Of a stretch of 64,000 bases of DNA, positions 1 through 11,163 are shown in pieces (the stretch's first letter is position 1; every line of letters begins with the position of its first letter). Both the position numbers and the translations under genes were made by a program. The notes under the pieces were generated by a model. That model worked only from the letters and a program-made list of their open reading frames with translations. It had not been told where the DNA came from and did not search any database. Location of the stretch: NCBI GenBank assembly GCA_035235625.1, contig CP141149.1:31861753-31925752 (forward strand), given 5' to 3'. This DNA is from Saururus chinensis (taxonomy: Eukaryota > Streptophyta > Magnoliopsida > Piperales > Saururaceae).

Positions 1-824
1 CTTGCGGTTGTCGGCCGACTCAATTCGATTCCGTTCGGTTCACAAACGCGGCTATGTCGGGCCGGGCCAAGTTGAGTTGGGTTGGGTTGTAAAGAAATAA
101 CATTCTTTTTTAGACAATTTTTTTAGAATTAAATATAATTTTTATCCTTATCCAGATGGCTCCAATAAGCCTTTTTGTTGTGTGTGTATATATCTCATTG
201 GGCTATGTTTGCATCCTTTAGGAGTCTGTGCTTAGTATCTCCTTAGAGTCTGATCTCATCCTTTCATAGTCTATATAAACTAGTCTTTTACATACACTCA
301 ATATAAATTTTTTGTATCAGTTCAGTCTGTGTCCAGATAGAAAAGACAGAGTTCTTTCACCATGGGTTGTTATTGAAGTGCTTCCAACAAGCAACATCAA
401 ATTGTTTCATCCTGGAAGATAGACGTCTATCTATCCTAAAGCACCTGTGGGGTAGATGTATATGTCTTAAAGGAGATAGTATCACTAGACTCGATCTCCT
501 TTTCTTTCTTTCTGCTCTAACTGTGCATGCAAGTATTCTTTGCAAAGGACTACTCAATGTAGCCATGATATTCAAAGAGGAAACAAGCTTCCAACATTAA
601 AAATATAAAATTTAACCTTTTGAGAATGTAACAAAAAACAAGGATAACCTAGAGCATTACAAACATTTTATTTACTTATTTCATGTGAATAAGGCTTTTA
701 GTGTTAGAAAAGTATTTGCTCTTTCATTTAAATATTTAGTATTGTAGATTTGTAGTATACCAATGAGGGGTAATTTAGTCTTTTAAATTTATTGATTATA
801 TTTTATGAAAAATCCTTGTGCGAT
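1..824. other. Unassigned spacer, possibly the end of an LTR
   Basis: No gene is supported here. The first 100 bases hold G-rich motifs of the gggttgggtt kind that recur at 34.66-34.75 kb and 35.6-35.77 kb. Around 270-350 there is a TATA-like tctatataaac followed by a leader-like stretch, which resembles the promoter part of a retrotransposon LTR, but I found no matching second copy or element ends. The two overlapping ORFs near 357-600 lie on opposite strands and look like chance ORFs. Confidence 0.3.
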
Positions 825-945
825 GTTAAATCTATATGTGATGGGCTACGTCATGCCATCACAACAATGGTTTAAAAAATAGGCCCCACACAACCAACGG
901 TGATGGATGATTATGTAGCCTCATCAATCACATATGAAACTTGAT
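825..945. repeat. Small inverted-repeat (MITE-like) element
   Basis: The left arm (tatatgtgatgggctacg...) and the right arm, read on the other strand (catatgtgattgatgaggctac...), match over about 33 bases with a short insertion. The total length is about 120 bp. It has no coding capacity. The precise ends and the target duplication are not clear. Confidence 0.45.
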
Positions 946-1086
946 GATGACCTAACTTATATTCTATTGGTTTGGCCTAACTTAAGTCACCCGGTTGGGG
1001 TGCTGGGGTGGAGACTTGTCGATGGATGGTAGTTGTCGCAAGAGAAGAAGGTTGTTGCCGGCGAAAGGGAGCAAGAATAGGTGGGA

Positions 1087-1240
1087 GAGAGGGAGGAAAG
1101 GGGAAAAACCGGGAGGAGGTGGCAGTGGGAAACTGGGAAAGAAAGGGGAAAAACCAAGAGGAGGCGGCGGTGGGAAACTGGGAAGGAAAGGGGAAAAACT
1201 AGGAGGAGGCAGCAATGGAAAATTGGGAAGGAAATGAGAA
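1087..1240 (+). repeat. Purine-rich tandem repeat, about 48 bp x 3
   Basis: Three imperfect copies of a unit beginning aggaaaggggaaaaac and ending gtgggaaactgggaa follow each other with a period near 48 bp. One strand is almost all purine. The repeats keep several frames open and make low-complexity ORFs on both strands (Gly/Lys-rich on +, Pro/Phe/Ser-rich on -); none looks like a real protein. Confidence 0.75.
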
Positions 1241-2694
1241 TTGGGGTTGCAGCGAAGGGGATGATATATAGTGGCCAGGTCAACCCGGGTTGACCCCAAT
1301 TGAACCAGCCCGGACACCAATCCGGGTCAGTGTCCGGGCCGGTTCTTAAAACACTCATTTATTTTGCCAAATATGCTATTAATTTTTAGGATTAGCCGTA
1401 TTTATTACATTGAATTGTGAATCCTTATAAACTGAATAATAGATAATTGTTAACTGATAAATGGCCGATTATTAGCGGTTGGAATGGATATAGAAGAACA
1501 TATATTATTTCCTTAATAGAATAATTATGAATAAAAATTTAAGAAATAATTATGATAATAAAATAAGGTATATTGTAATCATATTGTATTGATCTATTGG
1601 TAGCCCTAATTACATGACCTCAGTAGAACCTAGAGCAGATCTTCCACTACTATGATCATAAATCTAAGTACGAATGAACTTTGCTAGTGTTGAAAGTAAC
1701 CTAAATAAGGGTCATGTTTATTAATTCCTGATATGCCTACTCTTTAATATTGCGTCACGCATTTATAAGATAACAAGTAAATATTGCCTAAGGAAACAAC
1801 AATTAGTATCTTTTTTTTATCTTACAACAATTAGTATCAAACTAACAAGAGTCATCACCTAATTAGACCTTGAAGTGCATGTTAAACAGTCTCATAGTCG
1901 GTAAGCACATAACTCAAAAAAGAACTCCTACTGAAGTATGGTGAACCACACGAATTCTCTTATCATCAGTTGGAATAGGAAATCAGGAATGTCTTGTTCA
2001 CTTCCAAGATATCACGTAAGGTGCTTCCCAGTATGAATTGAGGCTATTGGGCACCAAACTAGTCCATGTTTGATACCTCTTTAGAAGTCATTTTTTAACC
2101 AAAAATATTTTCTAACCAACTCCCGGACAAGCCCACATAAGGCTTTGAAGATAAGTACGTAAGAGAATAATTCTAAAGAACGCGGCTATTTCCCCCCACT
2201 ATTTACTCAGGGCCACCCAAATAAGAAAAATGTGGGCTATTTTTTTTTTACTTAGTACCCCCCAATTCTCATCCATATGAGGCACCCCATCTTCCTCCTT
2301 TCCATGTTTGTCCCTTCCCTGTTCGCCCCCCAAATAAAAATGCATGAAGGTTTCACCGGCTGACGGCAAGTAGGTTGTAAGCACCGGAGTTCTACTAACG
2401 TCCCTCCCATCTTCCTCCCTCCCCTATTCGTCCCTCCCATCTTCTTCTCAATGCATAAAGACCTCGCTGATTACAGAAGTTTCACCTCTCTCCCACATCG
2501 CTGATTACAGAGTTTTCTCCAACTCTCCATGCATTACAAATTTCGTTGCTTCCCATCCTATTCAAAAAAAATCCTTCCTTTGGCTACTTAGAAAATTATC
2601 TTTATTAATTTTCTAGGTCTTTAACGATTAGAATTTGGAACCAAAGTACGCCATGGCTACCTGAACTTTTTCACGTTGAAGCCTTTATGTACAT
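1241..2694. other. Spacer without recognisable features
   Basis: AT-rich DNA with only short ORFs and no family match. No TIRs, LTRs or RNA genes were recognised. Confidence 0.5.
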
Positions 2695-3125
2695 GACGGG
2701 GGGTACCCCCGCCACACCAAAATGATTTATACGGGGACTAAATATGCCTGTCAACTTCTTGAAAAGTTGGCGGTGACCTCTCTTCGCAAGCACCCATTCA
2801 GTAAATTTCAACCTTTTGGAGCTTTCCTAGAGGGGGGTACCCCCCGTCCGATTTAAAGGATTCATACGGGGACTAACGTCTCCGACAAGTTATTCCTCAT
2901 ATGGCGGTGACTGCTCCCTGCCAGAACTCTTCTAGAAGGTTATAACACTTTCGAAAATCTTCTAGTTGTTATCTGGTAGGGGGTACCCCCCACCACAAAA
3001 AATATATGCATACGGGGGACTACACGTCCCCGTCCACTGCTTCGTAATTTGGCGGTGACTACTCCCTGTCAGAACTCCTCCAAAAGGTTTCAACACCCTC
3101 GAAAATCTTCTGGAGGTCGCCACAT
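2695..3125. repeat. Three-copy ~140-bp tandem repeat with a GGGGGTACCCCC core
   Basis: The unit holds, in order, a near-perfect palindrome (G-tract, TA, C-tract, with a KpnI site), an atacggggacta block, a ggcggtgact block, a ctcc-aaaaggtt block and a tcgaaaatcttct block. The palindrome centres lie near 2704, 2838 and 2984, so the period is about 134-146 bp. Copies differ by many substitutions. The third copy ends with tcgaaaatcttctgg near 3113. I do not recognise the family. Confidence 0.8.
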
Positions 3126-3214
3126 GCTTAAATCAGACTCCTCTGTTTTTTTATGCTTTGGGGTTGTTTTCATTTTTGGTGTTTTGTTAATATCCTTATT
3201 TTAATCTTTCTATG

Positions 3215-3545
3215 GTGAAAATGGGACGGGAGTGGAAGGGATGCGACGGGAGAAGAGGGGAGGAGAGGGATTGAATTACGGGAATGAAGGGGAGGAGAGG
3301 GGACGGGATGCGACGAGAGGAGAGGGCTGGGATGGAACGACAGGAGGGGGAAGGTGGGGGGATGGGGGGTTGTATTCTGAGCAAAAAATATTTTTATGGT
3401 GAGAGTATGGTGTAGGAAAGTAAATTTTATGTTTTCTTTGGGATGTGTAAAGTTTGGGAGGACCCTGAGTAAATAGTTGGGGGGGGGGGGGGGGACGGAA
3501 GGGCAATAGCGACGTTGGGGGAGGGGGGGGGGAGGGGAATAGCCA
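3215..3545. repeat. G-rich low-complexity tract with poly-G runs
   Basis: The + strand is dominated by gggacggga and aggagaggg motifs, then two long G runs near 3480-3494 and 3520-3535. Such DNA could fold as G-quadruplexes. The Pro-rich ORFs on the - strand follow from the composition and are not counted as genes. Confidence 0.7.
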
Positions 3546-3659
3546 CGTTCAATTCTACATATAAATTAGAGCCTTCTTGTGTACTATAATCGTTTTTAAC
3601 AGCAACAAGATGACATATTGACATTCATATAGGTTTACTTGACTTGATCTATCCAAAAA

Positions 3660-3965
3660 CCTCGTATAACCTTATACACATTTTCGACAAATGGCCCTTG
3701 ATCATGTGATTTTTTTTATTTTATAAAAATATTCTTTTAAGTACACTTATCTTCCATGTAAACCAAAAAAAAAAACTTCTAGAAAAGCAATTACCTTTTT
3801 CTTGTTATCGTGCAACGTTGCCCAAAAAACTTTTTTCTGTTATTAAAAAAAAAAATTCCTTCATTTTTCTTCCTTTTTGCTTTTCAATAAACATTTTACC
3901 CTATGTAATTTTTCAACTACACTAATGATCCAAGTAAATTTGCTAAACGAGAGTCACCTATATGC
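3660..3965 (+). repeat. Dispersed repeat, copy 1 (related to 25365-25525)
   Basis: Segments here (ataaccttatacacattttc; caactacactaatg...taaatttgctaaacgagag) match, in the same order, segments near 25.37-25.52 kb (gtaaccttatagacatttcc; caattacactt...aaatttcctaaacgaaaa). The similarity is diffuse, with indels, so this is an old non-coding repeat. Type unknown. Confidence 0.45.
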
Positions 3966-4218
3966 AATCCAGCATATCGAACAGTTCCTAAAAGTGAAGA
4001 ATCCTATTCTTTCTTTCACGCTTGCTCCTATCTACAATTATTCCTCTACATCTGAATAAAGTCTTGCCAGCCGGAAAAGAAAAAAGGTAACCAAAGACTG
4101 CTTTATGTTTGATAAATTTCGTAAGTAACAAGACGTTTTTGCATGCCCTCTCTGCATCATCAAGCCTATATTCCCCCGCTTTTTTCTTGTATCCGTCAAG
4201 CCCAAATCACTAACCAGA

Positions 4219-6503
4219 ATGAATTGTTTTAGAAGACCCCGAAACTGCCGAAGTCCCCCCAAAATCTCTTCTCCATTGGCAATGGAAAATCTCAAGCCAA
4301 AACCAAGGGAAGAGACCATCCTGCAGATCCCGAACTCCACCGTTCACCTCATGGAAGAGGGCGAGAGCGTACAAATCGCTCAAGGAAACTTCACTCTGGC
4401 GAGACTAGTTGAGGACAGCGTAGTCCTTGCCACAATCATAAAAGTTGGGGATGAGCTGCGATGGCCTCTGACCAAAGATGAACCAGTTGTGAAGCTTGAT
4501 CAGCTCCATTATCTTTTTACTCTGCCATGCGAAGGAAAAGAGCTTATGAACTATGGGGTTTCTTTTTCAGAAGTCCATACTGGGCTGGCTGCACTGGACT
4601 CATTTTTGACAGAATACTCATGCTTTACTAGTCCATCTTCAGCTGCCTTTTATCAACCTCCTCCTCTTTCTAATACTCGGGAGCTTTACTGGAAGGAATT
4701 TGCACCTAGGGTAGAGGACTACAATGGTGTAGTGGCGAGGGCGATTGCAGGAGGGACGGGGGGGATCGTCAAAGGAATTTTCAGGTGTACCAGTGCCTAT
4801 ATTAAACAGGTTAGAGGCTTATTCTATTAGTATATTTGTAACATACTCCCACATTAATAGTTTTATTTAATTTTTTAAAATAAAAAAACAAAATTATTAG
4901 AGTTCATTGAATGTCCACCATTTAATACTCCACCTGTTGTCTTATAGTAATAGCTACATTTAATTTTTCCAAACAAACTAAATTTAAGTTTATTTTAAAA
5001 AATTAAATATATCTATTAATATAAGAGTGAAGGAGTACATAAAAAATCAAATGTAGCTATTACTATAAGACAGAGAAAGTACATGAAGTTAAATAAGAAA
5101 AAACTAAGAGAAAACAACATGTAGGTGGAAAAGGAAGGGTCGACGATCCAGGCTCGTGTATCTGTCGACAAGTATCAGATGACTAATGTAAACCCAAGCA
5201 AGGTTGGCAAGAAGAACGGCGGAATTAAGAAAGGCTTGAAACGGTAATCATACATCTTACACCTTAATTTATATCCAGCTCATGAATGACGAAACTTCAC
5301 CAGCTGAGTTTCTCCAGTGGCGATGCACACGATCTGTACATAAAGAGCACGCAATCTGCACATGAAGTGTAATTTTCCACGATCTCTGTGCACTTCCGGG
5401 TGCACCGTCGATCCAGGCCCATCAACGGTCGGGTAAAATTTTACCTAAAGGACGCAGAATTGACTTCCATAAACATCTTGCCGCTCTGGATATGACTAAT
5501 TATCTCCTCGCTTTCAAACCCTTCTATCAGTTCTATTTTCCAAGTATCGGTAATGTCAAAAATCCAATGTCTGAAAAGTCATATCGATGATCACTAAATT
5601 TCTGCTTCATTTTACGAAATTTTATTCGCATTTGAACACAGAATAGGCACATTTTCAGGAATAAGTGATCATCTCATAATAATCGACTGTGCTTTTAAGT
5701 GACGAACTTGTGATTTCTGGTGTTTTAGCTAATACAAGCATGACATGGAACCTTTTTTTTTTAATTCTGTTCTGGGCCATAATACAATGACTGGTTTTTA
5801 GAGTGAGGAATATATCTAAGATGACAGAGAAATTGAGCAAAACGCTGCTGGAGGGTGTAACGCTAGTCTCGGGATCGGTCACTGCACCCTTGGTTCGTTC
5901 GCAAGCGGGCAAGCGCTTCCTCGCCATGGTTCCCGGAGAAGTTCTTCTGGCTTCGTTAGATGCAATTAGTAAGTATCTTTCTACATCTGCACCGAGGTAG
6001 CAAACGCTAGTGGTCCTCGCGACTGGTTGTGTTCCAAGTTCCAACTTGAGGGAGCGAGTATGATCGTCTTAATTCTGGCCGTGCAGATAAGCTTTTGGAT
6101 GCAGTAGAAGCAGCTGAAAAAGAGGCATTTTCCGCCACCTCTATAGCTGTGACAGGATCCGTCTCTCGGAAGTAAGTGAATATCTCTTTTTCATATTGAG
6201 CTTTCACCATAAAAGCGGAGTAAGAACACTCAGTTTTTCATGTCAAGAAGAAATAATTTGGCTTTAGAAACATAATTTTAAGCTGGCGGCTTCATCCCTT
6301 CAATGCATAAAACTTTATCAAGTTTTGTACTTTCCTGAAACAGCTTTGGAGAAGATGCTGGCGAAATGACCAAAGATGCATTTGCTACAGCAGGGCACAC
6401 AGCAGGAACTGCTTGGAACATATTCAAGCTCAGAAAAGCTATCAACCCAGCATCCACGCTCCCTTCCTCTATATTAAAGAATGCGGCAAGGAAGAAACCT
6501 TGA
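4219..6503 (+). CDS. Senescence/dehydration-associated protein (ERD7 family)
   Basis: Five coding exons, 4219-4809, 5125-5243, 5802-5968, 6087-6171 and 6344-6503, join in frame at GT-AG sites to give 373 aa. The N-terminal half ([15 protein letters not shown]) and the C-terminal senescence domain ([29 protein letters not shown], then a Gly/Ala-rich segment) match plant ERD7-like proteins. That family is induced by dehydration, cold and senescence and binds membrane lipids; the role of this copy is inferred from family membership only. MNCF at 4219 is chosen as the start because relatives commonly begin MNC; an in-frame Met at 4282 would give 352 aa. Intron 1 carries a MITE. The gene converges on the dioxygenase gene that ends at 7016. 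No lesion was seen. Confidence 0.93.
4926..5081. mobile_element. Stowaway-like MITE in intron 1 of the ERD7-type gene
   Basis: Terminal inverted repeats of about 30 bp (ctcc-acctgttgtcttatag at the left, ctataagacagagaaag at the right) bound a 152-bp AT-rich element at 4928-5079, flanked on both sides by TA, the expected target duplication. The termini resemble the CTCCCTCCGTC ends of Stowaway (Tc1/mariner) MITEs. Non-autonomous. Confidence 0.8.
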
Positions 6504-7015
6504 GTCAGACTATAATTATACATGCTGGTGCTGTAAAATAAAATGTCTCAATGTTTGAAGTATGCATATTAAGACACATTTTGATTCATACTAAATCATA
6601 CTTCCAAAGATGATTTGCAAATCCTTGCGATCTGGAGTGGAGTAGAACGTATAGACAGTGAAGTTTGAAGTAGTAAAGAGCAAACCAATTCCAAGTAGAC
6701 TTCAATAGTTATGACATAATCATATAAAGAGGTAAAAAACGCAGATCATACTTTGCGGTCAGTTGACATGAAAAAATAAAAGATGCATTTGAAATAAAAT
6801 AAGTAGCTTCCAATATACATGCCAGAGAGTAGTAAGTGGGTATTTATCATCCGTCTACCTGTAGTACGAGTAACAATTAGCTTCAATTGAACAAATACAC
6901 ATATGCCACCGAGCATTAAGTGGGTGTTTAGCACCCAACAATCTGTATACAATCATAATTTAGTTATACAACAAAGAGGCACTTTGGACAAGACGAAGAA
7001 GCGAAGCGCCTTCAA

Positions 7016-8170
7016 TTATTTGCAGAGAGAAGCCAATATGCGGCGAGGAGGCTCGAAAGACCGGCGAGAGTGGAGGACAGCCAAGTTGTCAATGAGGAGA
7101 ACGTCCCCTTTCTTCCACGAGAAAGCAACCGATTCCTCCTCCAATATTTTCAGGCAGTCATGGATGATCTCACCAGGCAATGGGGTGCCATCTCCAAACG
7201 TCACAGCCTTTACAGGGTCGTTGCGGGCGTCCTTCCAGCCCGTGTAGGCAGCCACCATGCTGTTGAACCAAATCTTACGCCTCCTTGTCTCGTCAACTTT
7301 AATGGCGGGTATCGGTCCCATTACAGTCTTCACCCCATCCTCCGTCCAGTCCAACTTCATGCCTAGTCGAGCGGCCCTGTGCAAAAATTCAATACTCAAA
7401 ATATGGATTTACTGTTCTCATTTGTTTGATGGCCACAAACGAAATGAAGTTCGAACGATTTCGAAGCGTACCTTTCCTCAGCAATACTCCTGTCCTTGGT
7501 CAAGAATGTGGACTGCCAACCACGGCCAATTGGGGAAGAAGGGTCGTCTCCCGTGCCCAGCACCCGCACGTAAACCAGACCATGCTGTTCAAGCTTTTCC
7601 ACAAAGTCGGGGTACTTCTCCTTCATCTTCTCATATACACGATGGCTGAGAACTATAGGAGTTTCTCCCCCGCTGGCCGGCTCGACGTCGCAAAAGAAGA
7701 ACAACTTGGAAGGGTACTCTGGAACCTGCGGCCATTAAGAAAACCCATTAAGCATACTCGAATTCATAAATTTATTGAAGACCAATCGTACACACCTGAG
7801 CCATCTCGTGGTGGAAGGGGATCTTCTGATCGGGAGGAGACTCGTTGGCGGTGAAAACCCGTCCCACGACGTTGGTCCGCGGGGCGGCCCCGCCCACGTA
7901 CGGAAGCTCCTCATACCCGAACGCCTCCACCACTTGGTTGAAATCCGATGCGTCGTAGACAGGAAAACCCCGTAACAGAAGCGCCCCGCTGGAACGGAGA
8001 AGAGACTCCAGCCATGCGCTGCCTCCGCACTCTGCTATGCTCTGCTTCAGACGCGATATGTCAGGCTCCAGACCGGGGCTTGGGCCGACGACGGCGGGAA
8101 AAAGGATTCCACCCACCGACTTCTGCTCCGGAATCCGAATTTCCGTGAAAATTTCAGAGGAAATTGCCAT
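7016..8170 (-). CDS. TauD/TfdA-family dioxygenase-like protein (At3g21360 type)
   Basis: Three exons on the - strand, 8170-7796, 7725-7472 and 7376-7016, join in frame to 329 aa. The protein closely follows the plant clavaminate synthase-like family, with conserved stretches such as ELPYVGGAAPRTNVVGRVF, QKIPFHHEMAQ, GRGWQSTFLT, VMGPIPAIK and RRKIWFNSMVAAYTGW. The fold is an Fe(II)/2-oxoglutarate jelly roll. The His and acidic residue of the metal site are seen in FHHEMA and the distal His in AVLHSRRSFEPPRR. The substrate is unknown for the plant family. The start at 8170 (MAISSEIF) is preferred over upstream in-frame Mets because the longer N-terminus has no family counterpart. It is divergent from the gene at 8493 with 322 bp between start codons. 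Confidence 0.94.
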
Positions 8171-8492
8171 TCTGACGACCGGCGTCCGTGCTTCTCCTGT
8201 GCTGTGACGGACCGGCCAAGTTGCCGGCCTCGCACTGAGAATTGCATTCATCTCCCAGTTCATTGAACCTGGACGCCCATGGGTTAAGCCCATGTTTCTG
8301 GGCCCAGAAACTTGGCCCAGTAGTTAGGTCCATTCCCAGGTGCGCACGTTCTAGAGGGAGCAAAAAAATACTATTATTTGAAATCAGGCTGCGAAGCGAC
8401 GGGGGAGAATTCAAAGCCCGCCTCCTTGTCCGTTGGCCTCCTCGTAGTGGCCATTTCAGGGGCCGGACCGAGGAAGGAGAAGAGGGAAACAA
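8171..8492. promoter_or_regulatory. Shared divergent promoter
   Basis: Only 322 bp separate the start codons of the dioxygenase gene (-) and the D-box protein gene (+), so both 5' UTRs and core promoters must fit here. The segment is GC-rich and has no clear TATA box in either direction. This is inference from gene spacing. Confidence 0.6.
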
Positions 8493-11163
8493 ATGGCTAA
8501 GGACGGGCGAGGCAAATCGGCGAGGAAGCCACTGGCGGATCTTTCCAACGCCAAAAAGATTCCGTCGGCGCATACGAAGGGCTCGCACGAGAGAGTTGCC
8601 GTTCTCAATCGCCTTTCCCGGGCGCACTCTGATCTGTCCGACCTCATTCCCCAGGTTTCTATCAAGAAACCATCAGACTATTTTTTTTCTTCTATATGAT
8701 TATACGAAGAAACACTTGATTTTTTGGTACAATTTAGTTCATCCTTGTTGTTCTGTACAGCATTGAGTTATTTATAAAATCTAAATGTTGATTTGAAACT
8801 GATCAGTGGGATTAGGGTTATATGTTCTGTTTGTTATAGCTCGTGATATTAAAAAGACGCATCTATAGAAAATGTTAAACTTTTTGTCAGGTTATAATAT
8901 CTATGTAATCTGTTGGACCTTCACCTCCGGCTTTTGTGTAGGATATCGTCCATGATATCACTTGCAGAAGATTATATTTGTGAAAATGTCTATAGATGAT
9001 CGGTCTAGAAATTTAGTCAACCGTGTTTTCATTTTGTTAATTGATGAAGTGTATGACATGGCTGACAGGGTTTATTGGTTATCTCGTATACATGATAGGG
9101 ATCAGTACTATGAAGTACCTATGAGCTTTTCTGATTGTATTATGTAGCTGTATTATCTCATCTATATGCAGTGTATACTTGATTACTTTCTAGGTACTTC
9201 AAAAATTGCAAGAAGCCTTGGGCACAAATGTGCTGATTTTTCGTTTGTTGTGGTTGCACGGGACAAAGTTTGTATCTGCAGGATGATGTTGAAGGTGGTG
9301 ATGTCGTGATGATGATTATTATTTTAAGTTTTTTGGAAATGATGTTGATTGTTTTTCTGTTTCTATATTCGGATGGATATAAGTTTTCTGAGTTGTGATT
9401 TTGCTGAAGCTGGAATGATATGCCCTGCCATGCAATGGAGAGTTCAGATAACTATGTATGGGGGCCTTTTCATGATTATCATTATCTGTTGCTAAATTTT
9501 AAATTTGTACATTGAATAGCTGACTTTAATGCGAATGCCAAGGCTCTTTGCTAAAGTTGCTATAGTCGTTAAACTATAAAGAATTTATTAGGGACTTACA
9601 GAGCATTTAATGGCCCATTTTGCAGATTGACAAGCTGGTCGCTCAAGCTTTGAGCCCAAAATCCAAGATGGGAATTGAAGAAATTGAGTCATTCACGCAT
9701 TCGTTGTCTGAAGTCTATTCCTCTTTGAAGGTGTGAGAGATGTTTTTAGGTCAAAGCTATCTTAGTTTGTGTATTGTTACTTAAGCTGTTATTAATATTC
9801 ATGGGGTACTTTTGTTTTCTTTTGAAATACAGCCTTGGGTCCCAAAATTTGAGCAAAGATTTGTTCCATTGACAGTATCAGGCAATCAGTTTGGTGGCGC
9901 TTTACCAGCTAAAGACCTTCCTCTTGAAACGAACAAAGAGAAATCAATTCTAAATTCTCCAGATAAACCAGAGTTAGATTCGTTAATAATATCTCCCTCT
10001 CCCCTCGTATCGTGGCGGGCTAATTGTAGAGTGGAAAATGGCAGGCAACTATTCTTGTTAACACCATTGCCCAAGTCAAAACTACTATCATCTAAAGGGC
10101 CTGGCTCATGTAAGCCATCTAAACCACTACCAGAGAAGAAAAGTTCTGATGTTTATCACCCTTGTCGTACTCATTCATTGCCTTCATCAGTGGCAACTTT
10201 TGGCTTCTCTGGTCATGATATTTTAGAAGGTATAGAAGTGCATAAAACGCCAGAGTCTTGTTCACAGGTTGGTGCAGCAAAGTTAAATCTTACACAGGGA
10301 ACTGGGTTAACTTCTCCTTCAAAGTTAACGCAAAAGGATTTGGACCATTCTATCCTTTTTATGACCCCATTTCGGAGAATGTCTCCTTTCAAAACATGTA
10401 TGCTGCTTGAGCCAACTTCAGAATCTTTGCCGCAGGATAGATGTGTTCTTCCAGTCCAGGAGCCATCGACTGCCACTATTCAGAATGGGAACGAGCTTTC
10501 AAGTGTTGATTGCCTTTCTGAGAATGTTTCTAAGTTTCACGAGCTTTTCAGGTTTGTGCCAGTGACCGTCACAAGAAATAAAACGGAAGCCTCACTTAAT
10601 TGGTTTCTATCGCCCCCAAAGACGTGCGTTATTATGGAGCCAACGGATGAGAAAGGAGCAACCGACGAAGTCAAGAGCGCAAAATGCAGTCCCAGGATTG
10701 TCCCAGCTAGACAGCCAACAGGTCAGGCTTCTGCTAGTGCCAGTGCCGTTCAATATGCTGAGTCTATCAATGCCGGTACCAATTCTTGGTCCTTTTTATT
10801 TATAGCTTTTCTGGTCATTTCTTTTCTTTCTAATGAAAGCCGTGAACCTGGTTCATTTTTTATTTTTTGATTCAATTTTCAGATCTCCCTAGCACGAGTT
10901 TTACTGCCATCCAGGGTACTCCTTCGTGGAAAGGCTTGAGGACACCCATGTGGAACGGCCAGGAAACTGCAAGCCAAGTTGGTAAACATGCAGGCGAGAA
11001 CACACTTAAGAGAGAGTTATGGACGAAATTTGAAGCAGTTTCAACCAATGGATTACGGTATGATGTCTCTGTCTTCCCAAAAACTAAGGGAACAGGATTT
11101 CTTGATAGACTGGAAGAGGTTTCTTGCGAGGAGACAGAGTTGGCTTTGGAAGGTTTGAAGTAA
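8493..11163 (+). CDS. Plant-specific putative nuclear/cell-cycle protein with a D-box (496 aa)
   Basis: Four exons, 8493-8654, 9626-9730, 9833-10775 and 10883-11163, join in frame to 496 aa. The N-terminus is basic and contains RKPLADLSN at residues 11-19, an exact RxxLxxxxN destruction-box pattern. The middle is low-complexity and Ser/Pro-rich, with SPSPLVSWRA near residue 143 and a duplicated motif, MSPFKTCMLLEP near 272 and LSPPKTCVIMEP near 348. The C-terminus has a conserved-looking segment (LWTKFEAVS, DVSVFPKTKG, FLDRLEEVS). I do not recognise a named domain. The layout (N-terminal D-box, unstructured middle, short conserved C-terminus) resembles cohesion regulators such as sororin, but that is a guess. 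Intron 1 is about 970 bp. The gene appears intact. Confidence 0.85.

Noticed and set aside
982..1358. Overlapping Pro-rich and Gly/Lys-rich ORFs on both strands
   Set aside because: They are the readout of a 48-bp purine-rich tandem repeat and have no start context or family match.
9195..9300. Possible extra exon in intron 1 of the D-box gene (after ttctag)
   Set aside because: The frame soon reaches a stop, and exons 1 and 2 already join in frame without it.
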